Origin: Candidatus Fermentibacter sp.
GTDB taxonomy: Bacteria > Fermentibacterota > Fermentibacteria > Fermentibacterales > Fermentibacteraceae
Direction of reading: 5' to 3'
Assembly (NCBI GenBank): GCA_030373045.1
Contig: JAUCPW010000039.1
Coordinates: 1 to 41,615 of the forward strand
DNA length: 41,615 nt
The notes under the pieces are model-generated. The model saw only the letters and a list, made by a program, of their open reading frames with translations, did no database searches and was not told the DNA's origin. The first letter of the stretch is position 1. Each line of letters begins with the position of its first letter. The position numbers and the translations under genes are program-made. Below, piece by piece: positions 16,733 to 25,900 of this stretch.

Positions 16733-17893
16733 ATGGACGATCTGATCTACCTCGACAACTCCGCGACGTCGTTCCCGAAGCCGCAGGTCGTGTACGACTT
16801 CATGAAGGAGTTCTACCAGTCGCACGGGGTGAGCCCCGGCCGCTCGGGTTTCGACAAGGCGCTGGAGGCCGAGAACATCGTCCACGGAACGAGGAAGCTG
16901 CTCACGGGCCTGTTCAACGGCACCGACCCCAACCGCCTCACGTTCTGCTACAACGCCACCGACGCCCTCAACAGGATCATCATGGGCATGCTCTCCAGGG
17001 GCGACCACGTCATCTCCACGAACCTCGAGCACAACTCGGTGCTGCGCCCGCTCAACCACCTCGAGCGCGACGGCGGCGTCGAGGTCACCTGGATCCCGTT
17101 CGACTCGAAGGGCTACGTCGATCCCGGCGACATCGAGAAGGCCTTCAGGAAGAACACCAGGCTGGTCATCGTCAACCACTCGTCCAACATCATCGGCACC
17201 GTGCAGCCAGTGGGCGAGATAGGCCGCCGCTGCAGGAAGGCCGGCATCTTCTTCGCGGTCGACGCCAGCCAGAGCGCCGGCGCCGTGCCCATCGACGTCC
17301 AGGCCATGTGCATAGATCTGCTGGCCTTCACCGGCCACAAGTGCCTGATGGGCCCCACCGGCATCGGCGGCGCCTATGTCGGCGAGGACGTGCCGGTGCG
17401 CTGTACGATCTTCGGCGGCACGGGCGTGCGCTCCGCGCAGCCCTTCCACCTCGACGAGTTCCCCTACCGCATGGAGGCCGGCACCCTCAACACCGTAGGC
17501 ATTTCGGGCCTCAACGCCGGCGTGAAGTGGGTTCTGGAACAGGGCATGGACAGGGTCCACGACCACGAGATCGCCCTCTGGGACAGGCTGCGCCGGGGTG
17601 TGCAGGCCGTCGATGGCGTGACAACCTACTGTGCTGACGACACCGACAACCAGAATCCCGTGCTCAGCCTGAACATCCGGGGCTTCGAGGCCGGAGACGT
17701 GGGCACCATGCTCGACGTCGACCACGGTATCGCGGTGCGTACCGGGCTCCAGTGCGCCCCCAAGGTGCACGGGCAGCTCGGCACCGACAGGATCCACGGG
17801 ACCGTTCGCTTCAGCGTGGGTCCGTTCAACACCGAAGAAGAGATCGACAAGGCGATAGTGGCGGTGCGTGAGATCGCGTCGCTCAGGAAGTGA
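16733..17893 (+). CDS. Class V aminotransferase, cysteine desulfurase / selenocysteine lyase-like
   Basis: 386 residues from ATG at 16733 behind GAAGGA. PLP enzyme of the SufS/CsdA fold: IYLDNSATSFPKP at the N-terminus, STNLEHNSVLRPL, cofactor Asp177 in VDASQSAGA, Schiff-base Lys203 in FTGHKCLMGPTG and candidate catalytic Cys341 in RTGLQCAP. It would remove S (or Se) from cysteine (or selenocysteine). The compact architecture resembles the EF2568-type subfamily, some members of which lie in selenium-related loci; that assignment is from memory and needs a profile search. It is followed by dsrC after 28 bp, so the two probably form an operon supplying sulfur to a carrier. Confidence 0.88.
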   Translation: MDDLIYLDNSATSFPKPQVVYDFMKEFYQSHGVSPGRSGFDKALEAENIVHGTRKLLTGLFNGTDPNRLTFCYNATDALNRIIMGMLSRGDHVISTNLEHNSVLRPLNHLERDGGVEVTWIPFDSKGYVDPGDIEKAFRKNTRLVIVNHSSNIIGTVQPVGEIGRRCRKAGIFFAVDASQSAGAVPIDVQAMCIDLLAFTGHKCLMGPTGIGGAYVGEDVPVRCTIFGGTGVRSAQPFHLDEFPYRMEAGTLNTVGISGLNAGVKWVLEQGMDRVHDHEIALWDRLRRGVQAVDGVTTYCADDTDNQNPVLSLNIRGFEAGDVGTMLDVDHGIAVRTGLQCAPKVHGQLGTDRIHGTVRFSVGPFNTEEEIDKAIVAVREIASLRK

Positions 17894-17921
17894 CCGAACA
17901 CACAGACAGCCGGAGCAGCAT

Positions 17922-18239
17922 ATGGACAGCATCAGGATAGGCGACGCGGAACTGAAGGTCGACGGCGACGGGTTCCTGCAGGACCCGCGGCTCTGGAGCG
18001 AGGCGGTGGCGGCCGAGTTTGCACGGCTCGACGGCACGGGCGAACTCACTCCGAAGCACTGGGAGGTCATCAACTACATCAGGGGCTTCTGGAAGGAATC
18101 CGACATGGCCCCGACGGTGCGCGGCCTCTGCAAGCAGAGCGGGCTCAAGCTGCAGGAGCTCTACGGTCTGTTCCCAAAGGGCCCCGCGAGGGGCGCCTGC
18201 CGGATCGCGGGGCTGCCCAAGCCCGACGGCTGCGTCTAG
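17922..18239 (+). CDS. dsrC: DsrC/TusE-family sulfur carrier with both C-terminal cysteines
   Basis: 105 residues from ATG at 17922 (GGAG six nt upstream). The DsrC core is clear: DGDGFLQDPRLWSEAVA, LTPKHWEVINYIRGFW and PTVRGLCKQSGL. The C-terminal arm has Cys93 and penultimate Cys104 with ten residues between, the arrangement of true DsrC rather than single-Cys TusE. Such DsrC can form an internal disulfide or a trisulfide and is reduced by Hdr-type complexes. It is convergent with hdrB (19 bp between stops), placing it beside the likely partner operon. No dsrAB is present in the window. Confidence 0.92.
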   Translation: MDSIRIGDAELKVDGDGFLQDPRLWSEAVAAEFARLDGTGELTPKHWEVINYIRGFWKESDMAPTVRGLCKQSGLKLQELYGLFPKGPARGACRIAGLPKPDGCV

Positions 18240-18258
18240 CCAGGAGGATCTTCGACAG

Positions 18259-19176
18259 TCAGGGGCGTGAGGTCCGATAGCGGCCCGCGCCCCTGATCCT
18301 TTCCACCAGGTCCTCGCGAGGCACGGTCGAGATCGAGGCCACCTCGGCCGGGTCGAACCCCATGCACACCGCCAGGAGCTGGTTGTAGTCGAACACAGGC
18401 AGCGGGACGAACGAAGGGTCCTTCTTCGCGAGCTCGGCCTGCATCCTGTCCATGTGCTCGAGGCATGTGATGCACGAGACGACGATCATGCCGGCGTCGG
18501 TCTCGGCCCTGAGCGCCCTGAGCTTCCTGAAGGCGTACTCCGAGGCGCCCGCGAAGCTGCCCTTCACGAATCCCCCGGCCCCGCCGCAGCACTGGAGCTC
18601 GCGGCTGTAGGGCCGGACGTTCGCGCCGAGGGCCTCCACCAGGCCGCGCAGCATCCGCGGCTTTCCCGAGGATTCCTCGAATCCCACGATCTCGCTGGGG
18701 TAGAGGGTGTGGCAGGGGTACTGCACCACGGCGGACATCCCGTTCAGCGGGAATTCCAGGGATTCGCGTATCCTGTCGGGGCCGATGTCGTTGAAGAGCA
18801 CGTCGGTGATGTGCCTCACCTCCGCGGTGCCGCGGAACTCCCTGCCGGCCTTCGTGTGCAGGAGACCCTGCACCTTCGCCTTCAGGGCCTCGTCCTCGTG
18901 CAGCCTCCGAAGCGCCATCCGCAGCGAGCTGTAGCACGAGCCGCACTGCGTCACCATCGGCACGCCCAGATCCTCCGCTATCGAGAAGTTCCAGGCGCTC
19001 ACCGCGAGCGATGCGGTTTCGTCGGCGGAAGGGAACGAACCGAAGGCCGGGCAGCAGACGCTTCCCTCGAGGTCGGCCATCTCCGCGCCCAGCCGCGGCA
19101 TCGAGAGCCTTATCGCGCGCTCCACGTCGGGCCTCACGGCCGGCACGTTGCATCCGAGGAACAGGCCGTACTTCAT
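18259..19176 (-). CDS. hdrB: Heterodisulfide reductase subunit B (HdrB)
   Basis: 305 residues with two complete CCG domains: Cys9, Cys41-Cys42, Cys78-x-x-Cys81, and Cys155, Cys196-Cys197-Gly-Gly, Cys235-x-x-Cys238. In HdrB these bind the two non-cubane [4Fe-4S] clusters where disulfide is reduced. All ten cysteines are present, so the site looks active. It is the last gene of the operon, 4 nt after hdrC. The substrate is inferred to be a DsrC-type disulfide because dsrC is adjacent and no coenzyme M/B genes are visible. Confidence 0.93.
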   Translation of the reverse strand: MKYGLFLGCNVPAVRPDVERAIRLSMPRLGAEMADLEGSVCCPAFGSFPSADETASLAVSAWNFSIAEDLGVPMVTQCGSCYSSLRMALRRLHEDEALKAKVQGLLHTKAGREFRGTAEVRHITDVLFNDIGPDRIRESLEFPLNGMSAVVQYPCHTLYPSEIVGFEESSGKPRMLRGLVEALGANVRPYSRELQCCGGAGGFVKGSFAGASEYAFRKLRALRAETDAGMIVVSCITCLEHMDRMQAELAKKDPSFVPLPVFDYNQLLAVCMGFDPAEVASISTVPREDLVERIRGAGRYRTSRP

Positions 19177-19180
19177 CCCG

Positions 19181-19690
19181 TCAGCCCCTGAACATGAATT
19201 CGTTGTTCTTCACCAGATCGGTCTCCCGCAGCATCTCGCGGAACTTCTCGAGCATCTCCGGGAACCTCGCGATGGTGGGCGGCACCTCGTCCAGGCCCAC
19301 GGCGCGCCTCTTCTCGCGCACCCTGTCCACCGGCTGGGTGTGCCCGGTCTCGAAGATCTCGGCCACCGACGCAGGGATGAACGACTCGTCGTTCCTGGCC
19401 TGCCAGCGCCTAACCGCGAGGCATGCCTCGAAGGGCTTCACGCCCATCGGACACATCTCCTCGCATGCCGAGCAGGTGACGCACAGCCACGGGGTCTCGT
19501 CCTCGAGCAGGCTCTCCTCGAGACCGAGCAGTACCTTCCTCACCAGGTCGCGCACGAAGAGCGGGGGGCTGGCCTCGGCGGCAGGGCATCCCGCCACGCA
19601 GGTGCTGCACGTGAAGCAGTGCCTGATGTCGCCGCAGCTCTCCACCACCTCGCGCCAGAGCCCGGCGTTCACCTTCGAGAGGTCTATCAT
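19181..19690 (-). CDS. hdrC: Heterodisulfide reductase subunit C (HdrC)
   Basis: 169 residues from ATG at 19690, which overlaps the previous stop as ATGA. Two ferredoxin motifs, CFTCSTCVAGCP (Cys25-35) and CVTCSACEEMCP (Cys70-80), bind two [4Fe-4S] clusters that link HdrA to HdrB. A helical C-terminal region follows. Soluble, with no membrane segment, consistent with a cytoplasmic HdrABC complex. Confidence 0.93.
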   Translation of the reverse strand: MIDLSKVNAGLWREVVESCGDIRHCFTCSTCVAGCPAAEASPPLFVRDLVRKVLLGLEESLLEDETPWLCVTCSACEEMCPMGVKPFEACLAVRRWQARNDESFIPASVAEIFETGHTQPVDRVREKRRAVGLDEVPPTIARFPEMLEKFREMLRETDLVKNNEFMFRG

Positions 19691-20532
19691 CTGAACTCCC
19701 CCGGCAGTCCGCGCAGCCGTTCGAGGCTGTACACCGGGCCGTCGGTGCACACGTAGGAACCGCCGATGCCGCACCGGCCGCACTTGCCTATGCCGCACTT
19801 CATCTTCATCTCCAGCGACAGGAATACGTCCGCGGGCGCCAGGCCCAGGTCCGCGAGCACCGGCAGCGTGTAGCGGATCATGGCCGGAGGCCCGCACACC
19901 AGCGCCGCCCTCCCCCCCAGAACGCTTTTAACTCCTTTAACTTTCTCGACGGCAGCGGGCACCGTCCCGGTCATGCCGGTCCATTCCTCATCCGCCCGGT
20001 CCACCGTCACGACCAGGTTCATGTCGTCCCGCGAGGCCCAGTCGCACAGGTCGTCCCGGTAGAGGAGGAGCCCGGGGTTCCTCGCGCCGTAGACCACCGT
20101 GATCCCTCCGAAGTTCCCGCGGTTCCCGGGGTGCAGGGCGTAGTTCGTGAATGCCCTGAGGGTCGAGAAGCCGAAGCCGCCGCCTATAACCAGAAGATCG
20201 CGCCCCGAGAGCTCCTCGACCGGGTAGCCGTTGCCGAGCGGGCCCCTGAGGCCCACGCTCTCGCCGGGCTCGAGGAAGTGGAGCTCGGTCGTGACAGTCC
20301 CCACGCGGGCAATCGTGAAATCGAGCATGTCGGAAGACATGGGCGACGAGGCGATCCCGAACGGGGCCTCCCCCACGCCGAGTATCGAGAGCTCCGCGAA
20401 CTGACCCGGCACGAACCCGAAGGGCGCCGTGCCATCTGGGAAAGAGAGCGAGATGGTGCGGATCGAGCCGTCCTCTGTCTCCGTGACGCTCTTCTCCACC
20501 CTCATCGGGATCGGCGCGTACGGATTGCTCAC
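19687..20532 (-). CDS. FlxA-like FAD/NAD(P)-binding oxidoreductase with C-terminal [2Fe-2S]
   Basis: 281 residues from GTG at 20532 (GTGA overlap with the upstream stop). Ferredoxin reductase-type architecture: FAD domain (VPGQFAELS, FGIASSPMS), NAD(P)-binding segment LLVIGGGFGFSTLRAF (113-128), the segment CGPPAMI at 213-219, and four cysteines (246, 251, 254, 262) for a [2Fe-2S] cluster as in sulfhydrogenase gamma and dihydroorotate dehydrogenase K subunits. In the Flx-Hdr system this subunit oxidises NAD(P)H. I infer the same role here. Confidence 0.87.
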   Translation of the reverse strand: MSNPYAPIPMRVEKSVTETEDGSIRTISLSFPDGTAPFGFVPGQFAELSILGVGEAPFGIASSPMSSDMLDFTIARVGTVTTELHFLEPGESVGLRGPLGNGYPVEELSGRDLLVIGGGFGFSTLRAFTNYALHPGNRGNFGGITVVYGARNPGLLLYRDDLCDWASRDDMNLVVTVDRADEEWTGMTGTVPAAVEKVKGVKSVLGGRAALVCGPPAMIRYTLPVLADLGLAPADVFLSLEMKMKCGIGKCGRCGIGGSYVCTDGPVYSLERLRGLPGEFR

Positions 20533-21530
20533 TTCCCCCCTCCGAAGGCATCCAGGAGGAGCCTGATGTCGAGGTTCACCGGGCAGGCCTCGACGCATCT
20601 TCCGCAGCCCGTGCACCCCGGCATGCCGTAGCTCTCGATGCAGTAGCTGAACTTGTGCATCAGGCGGTGCCTGTACCTTTCGGCTCCCGTGGGCCTGGGG
20701 TCGTGCCCCGAGGCCTGCCTCGTGAAGGTCTTGAACTGGCACGAGTCCCATATGCGGCTGCGCACGATCCGGCCGTCCTCCTCTCCGTCGACGATGTCGA
20801 AGCAGTGGCACGAAGGGCAGATGAACGTGCAGGCCCCGCATCCCAGACACTTCGCGGTCAGAGCCTCCCAGCGCGGGTCGTCGAATGCCTTCTCCAGGCG
20901 CTCGCGCAACACGGCAAGGTCGCGGGGCTCCCCGGCCATCGGCGATACGGCGGGGTCGGGTACTCTCTCATCCGGGCTCTCGAGACCCGCTCTCCCGGCG
21001 AGCGAGGCGCCCTTGTCGGTGATGACCCTGACGATCCACCCCTCCCCCGAGGGCTCGAGCAGGATATCGGAACCTTCCCGAGAGAGCGGTCCGCCCCCGG
21101 TGGAGGTGCAGAAGCAGGTGGCGCGGGGCTCGCGGCACCCGATCGAGACGATCGTGAGCGCCTCCCTGCGGGCGGCATAGTAGGGGTCGATCCGGTCGCC
21201 GCCGGCGTAGACGCGGTCGAGAAATGCTATGGCGCGGGAATCGCAGGGCCTGGCCCCGAAGAGTATCATCGGTTCCGGTGCCGGAACGCGATCGACAGTG
21301 CTTCCGTCCGGCTCCACCGTTAGAAGAATCTCGGTCATAGGCGCGAGGATCTGCCTGGGCGGCCTGACGACGCCGGAACAGTCCAGCAGCGCCTCGGAAG
21401 CCGATCCGATCCGTCCGAAGGCCGCTCCGTCGCCCTCGGCAACGGGCGCGTACACGGTCACACCCGGCATGGCCAGGATACCTTCCAGCAGGCGGACGAG
21501 GGATTCGCGGCCTTGTACCATATCCGTCAT
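20529..21530 (-). CDS. FlxC-like iron-sulfur subunit (sulfhydrogenase beta-like)
   Basis: 333 residues from ATG at 21530 (ATGA overlap). The N-terminal two-thirds resembles hydrogenase/sulfur reductase beta subunits (FGARPCDSRAIAFLDR, GCREPRATCFCTST); the C-terminal third holds two cluster motifs, CLGCGACTFICPSCHCFD (228-245) and CTGCGRCVEACP (306-317). Between the NADH-oxidising FlxA-like subunit and the HdrA arm it would carry electrons. The FlxB/FlxC naming is by analogy to flxABCD operons. Confidence 0.85.
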   Translation of the reverse strand: MTDMVQGRESLVRLLEGILAMPGVTVYAPVAEGDGAAFGRIGSASEALLDCSGVVRPPRQILAPMTEILLTVEPDGSTVDRVPAPEPMILFGARPCDSRAIAFLDRVYAGGDRIDPYYAARREALTIVSIGCREPRATCFCTSTGGGPLSREGSDILLEPSGEGWIVRVITDKGASLAGRAGLESPDERVPDPAVSPMAGEPRDLAVLRERLEKAFDDPRWEALTAKCLGCGACTFICPSCHCFDIVDGEEDGRIVRSRIWDSCQFKTFTRQASGHDPRPTGAERYRHRLMHKFSYCIESYGMPGCTGCGRCVEACPVNLDIRLLLDAFGGGK

Positions 21531-22495
21531 TCCTGCTTCCGCCCGGGATCGAGAATGAAGTCCTGCGGATCCTCCATGGAGGAGGCCGCGAGGGGCTGCG
21601 GCGCGTTCTCGTCGAGGCCGGCCCTGCATCCGAAGAGCTCCGATACGTCGGAGGCGAGCCTGCGGTTCAGGATCGAAAGGTCCACCCCCGTGGGGCAGGC
21701 CCGCGCGCACGCCCCGCACTCCACGCAACGCCCGGCCAGGTGCATAGCGCGCATCACGTGAAAGGCCATGACGTCCTCCGGGTGCGCTCCCCTCCCCACC
21801 CATTGCGGCTGCGACGAGTCGGCGAAGCACGAGGCGCATGTGCAGAGCGGGCATGCGCTCCGGCAGGCATAGCACCGGATGCATTTAGCCATCTCCGCCT
21901 CCACCCGCACGCGTCTCTCATCGGCAGGAAGGGAGGCGAAGGCCTCCACGTCGGGGAAGCCGGGATCGATCTCGGCTACGGGGTCCCCCATGGGGATGTC
22001 GCAGACGACCGGATTCCGCTTCGCGCACAGCCGGCAGCCTGCGTGCAGCACCTCGTCGAGGGGGACCGACACGGGCCCGGGGCCGCCGTGGATGACAAGC
22101 ATGCCGTCCGATTCCTCCACCGCCGTCACGCGGAGCCCCGGGAACCGCCTCGCGATCGCCCGCGGGTCGGCCATGCCGGTGCACGGCACGCCGATCACGA
22201 CGATGTCGCTGCGCTTAAGGCGCCTCTCCTTGACGAGCTCCACGATCGCCCGGGAGTCGCAGCCCTTTGCCACTATCGCGGCCTTCCGTCCTGGTTCGAG
22301 ATACTTCGCGAGGTTGTTTGCGCAGAATGCGTTCCACACCAGGCGCCCGGCGTCGGACGGGTCGGTGACGAGGCATGGCGTGGCGCGCATCGGGATGGAG
22401 CCCTGCTCGAAGCCTATGACGACCTCTGCCGAGCCTTCCGAGAGAAGCCGCGAGGCGGCCTCCGCGATCCGGGCAGACAGCCCCGCGCCGCTCAC
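21527..22495 (-). CDS. FlxB-like / FrhB-related iron-sulfur subunit
   Basis: 322 residues from GTG at 22495 (GTGA overlap with mvhD stop). Residues about 75-107 (VAKGCDSRAIVELVKERRL then IVVIGVPCTGM) resemble the F420-hydrogenase beta family; cysteines at 154, 157 and 165 follow. The C-terminal part has two ferredoxin-type motifs, CIRCYACRSACP (205-216) with additional CTC, and CVECGACARACP (257-268). Probably an electron-transfer subunit of the complex; a direct F420 role is not supported by anything else in the window. Confidence 0.82.
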   Translation of the reverse strand: MSGAGLSARIAEAASRLLSEGSAEVVIGFEQGSIPMRATPCLVTDPSDAGRLVWNAFCANNLAKYLEPGRKAAIVAKGCDSRAIVELVKERRLKRSDIVVIGVPCTGMADPRAIARRFPGLRVTAVEESDGMLVIHGGPGPVSVPLDEVLHAGCRLCAKRNPVVCDIPMGDPVAEIDPGFPDVEAFASLPADERRVRVEAEMAKCIRCYACRSACPLCTCASCFADSSQPQWVGRGAHPEDVMAFHVMRAMHLAGRCVECGACARACPTGVDLSILNRRLASDVSELFGCRAGLDENAPQPLAASSMEDPQDFILDPGRKQE

Positions 22496-22932
22496 CGTGC
22501 GCCTCCCGCATTCCTGCGGACCGACCCCAGCTCGCGAACCCGTGTCGTGACGGTCTCGATCACCTCGGCGAACCTCCCGCCCTCGGAGGCGGACACCCAC
22601 GTGAAGTGCAGCCTGCCCTCCTCGATTCCGAGGTGCCCGAGCAGGCGCGCCAGCAGTGCGAACTTCCTCCGCGCGCCCAGGTTCCCAGAGATGTAGTGGC
22701 AGTCGCCGGGATGGCAGCCAGAGACGAGCACCCCGTCGGCGCCACTGCGGAAGGCCGACAGTATGAAGAAGGGGTTGATCCTGCCCGCGCACGGCACGCG
22801 GATCACGCGTACCGAGGCGGGGTACTGCATCCTGCCCACGCCGGCCGAGTCGGCCCCGGCGTAGCTGCACCAGTTGCAGAGGAACGCTACGATCCTGGGC
22901 TCCCAGCCCGCGTTCGCGTTCGTTCCAGTCAC
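22492..22932 (-). CDS. MvhD/FlxD-type [2Fe-2S] adaptor subunit
   Basis: 146 residues from GTG at 22932 (GTGA overlap with the hdrA stop). The MvhD pattern is complete: FLCNWCSYAGAD (Cys19, Cys22), VIRVPCAGRINP (Cys48) and VSGCHPGDCHY (Cys73, Cys78). MvhD passes electrons from the oxidising module to HdrA. The position that is selenocysteine in some homologs is an ordinary Cys here. Confidence 0.92.
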   Translation of the reverse strand: MTGTNANAGWEPRIVAFLCNWCSYAGADSAGVGRMQYPASVRVIRVPCAGRINPFFILSAFRSGADGVLVSGCHPGDCHYISGNLGARRKFALLARLLGHLGIEEGRLHFTWVSASEGGRFAEVIETVTTRVRELGSVRRNAGGAR

Positions 22933-25900
22933 GGCGCCCTCCGCGTCCCGCAGCCTATCATCGCGTGTATCTCGCGGTCGGTGAAACCGAGGATGTCAGC
23001 TGCGCCGCACCTGCACGAGGAGGCGCAGAGCCCGCAGCCCTTGCACAGGGCCTCGTTCACCGCAGCCTTTCCCTCGGCCTCGTCCATCTCGATGGCGCGG
23101 AACGGGCAGAGTGCTGCACAAGTGCCGCATCCAGAGCATTTCTCGGAGTTGATTCTGCAAACTGTCCCACCGGCCTCGATCGAATCCCGGGAAAGCACCA
23201 GTGCGGCCCTGGAGGCCGCAGCCCCAGCCTGTGCGATGCTCTCGCCGATCGTCTTCGGGCCATGGGCCAGGCCGCACACGAACACTCCCTCGGTGGCGAA
23301 GTCCACCGGGCGCAGCTTCACGTGCGCCTCCATGAAGAAGCCGTCCTCGTCGAGCGGTACCTTGAAGAGCCCCGCCAGCCTACCGGCATCCTCCGAGGGC
23401 GTTATGGCCGACGCGAGGCCCACGATGTCGGCGTCTATCGAAACCGTCTCGCCCAGAACCAGGTCCACGGCCGTGATCCTGACCCGCTTCTCGCCGCCTT
23501 CATCCACGATCGCGACATAGGGCCGGCTGTTTTCATCGTGCCTCAGGAACCGCACTCCGCGTTCGCGGGCTTCCGTGTACTTGCCCTCGCGGGCCCCGTA
23601 GGTGCGGATGTCGCGGTAGAGCACGTAGACGTTGATCGAGGGGTCCATATCGAGGAGTTCGAGTGCGAGCTTCACGGATTCGCTGCAGCACGTGCGGCTG
23701 CAGTACCGCCTTTGCTCGTCGCGCGAACCGGCGCACTGGATTAGCACCACGTTCCTCGCCGGCGAGACCAGGGGGCCGCGCCTGCCGATCTCCTCCTCGA
23801 GCTCGCGCAGGGTCATCACGCGCGGGTCTTCCCCGTATCCGAAGCCTTCGGCCACGCGCGTCCCGCCGCCCGATGCGATCACGGCCGCACCGTGGGCGAC
23901 CTCGACCGATGAGCCGTCCTCGTGCCGGATCGTGGAAGTGAAGCTGCCCACGAACCCGCTCACGTCGCTCACCTGCGAGATCATGTGCACGGTGATGCGC
24001 GGGTCGGCGAGCACCCGGCCCTCGAGGTCGGCAAGGAATGCGCCGACATCGGAGCCGTCGAGCGTGGTGCGCATGGCGCGGGCGTTGCCTCCGAGCTCGC
24101 CCGAGCTCTCCACCAGATGCACCCCGAAGCCCATCCCGGAGAGCATCGCGGCGCAGCTCATGCCCGCCACCCCTCCCCCGACCACCAGGGCGTTCCTGTC
24201 GACGGGCAGCTCGGCGCGCGAAAGCGGCTCGAGCAGCCTGGCCTTCGCAACAGCCATCCCCACCAGGTCCACAGCCTTCGCAGTGGCCTTCTCCGGCTCG
24301 CCCTGGTGCACCCATGCGCACTGGTCGCGGATGTTGGCCATCTCGAACAGGTGCCGGTTGAGCCCGGCCTCCCTGAGAGTCTCCTGGAACAGCGGCTCGT
24401 GAGTCCTGGGAGTGCATGCCGCGACCACCACGCGGTTGAGCCGGTTCGCCGCGATGCTCTCCCTGATCCTGCGCTGGGTGTCCTGCGAGCAGGTGAACAT
24501 GGCGTCCTCGGCCACCACCACGTTGGGCAGCCCGCGCGCCCTATCCCTCACCGCGGCCACGTCCACCACGCTGCCTATGTTGATCCCGCAGCTGCACACC
24601 CACACGCCGATGCGGGGCCTTGCGCCCTTCGCCGGCAGCTCCTCCGGATACTCCTTCTTCGTCGCGAGAGTGTTCCGGGAGCCCGACAGGAGGGCTGCAG
24701 CCTCCGCCGCCGCCGCGCTCGCGCCCGTCACCGTCTCGGGTATGTCCTTCGGGCCGGTGAACGCCCCCGCGGCGAAAACGCCCGGCACCGGGGTCGCCGA
24801 CGGTGAGAAGGCCCCGGTTTCGCAGAAGCCGTGCTCATCGAGCGCGAGACCGAGCCGGGTCGCCATCCCGCGATTGGCGTCGCTCTGCACCATGCCCACC
24901 GACAGGACCACGAGGTCGAAGACCTCCTCGCGTATCCGCCCGTCCTCGGGATATCGCAGGATGAGGCTGCCGTCGGCGTTCTGGAGGATGCGGCCGGTCT
25001 CGGAGCGCACGAATCGCACACCATGCTCGTTCCTGGCGCGCTCGTAGTACCTCTCGAAGCCCTTGCCGTGTGTGCGGGCGTCTATGAGGAAGATCGACGT
25101 GCCCAGGTCGCCCGAGGCGTGCTCGCGCGCGACCACCGCCTCCTTGATCGCGTACGTGCAGCACACCGATGAGCAGTAGCCGTTGTCCACCCTGTGGATG
25201 TCGCGCGAGCCCACGCACTGGATCCACGCGATGTTCCGCGGCTCGCGGCCGTCGGAGGGCCGTACGAGCCTGCCGCGTGTCGGCCCCGATGCGCTCAGGA
25301 TCCGCTCGAACGCGATGCTCGTGATGACGTTGGGGAACGTCCCGTAGCCGAATGCCGGGAGCCTCCCGGCGTCGAAGGGCTCGAAGCCCGGGCAGGCCAC
25401 CACAGCCCCTACGGCGAGTTCGAGCGTGCGGGGCTTCTCGTCGAGGTCGATCGCCCCGGCGGTGCACTTCCTGGCGCACAGCCCGCAGCGCTTGCAGATC
25501 GCAGGATCGATCTGGAACGCGGGCGGATAGGCCTGCTCGTAGAGCCTGTAGATCGCCTTCCTCTCCCCCATGCCCGAGTTGAAGGCGTCGGGGGTCTTCA
25601 CCGGGCAGACCTTCGCGCAATCCCCGCAGCCCGTGCACTTCTCGACCGAGACGAACCGCGGGTTCTGCAGCACGGTGGCCTTGAACGCCCCGGGCTCCCC
25701 CGCAAGCGAAAGAAGCTCTGCGTTCGTGATGATCTCCACATTGAGGTGCCGCCCGCACTCCACGAGCTTGGGCGACAGGATGCACATCGAGCAGTCGTTC
25801 GTGGGGAACGTCTTGTCCAGGCCTGCCATCGTGCCGCCGATGGCGCCCTTCCGCTCGACCAGGTAGACCTTGAAGCCCGAGTCGGCCAGGTCCAGCGCCG

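Noticed and set aside
16331-18073. Long minus-strand open frame over the cysteine desulfurase
   Set aside because: It is antisense to a clearly conserved PLP enzyme and has low-complexity His/Val/Asp composition typical of GC-rich shadow frames.
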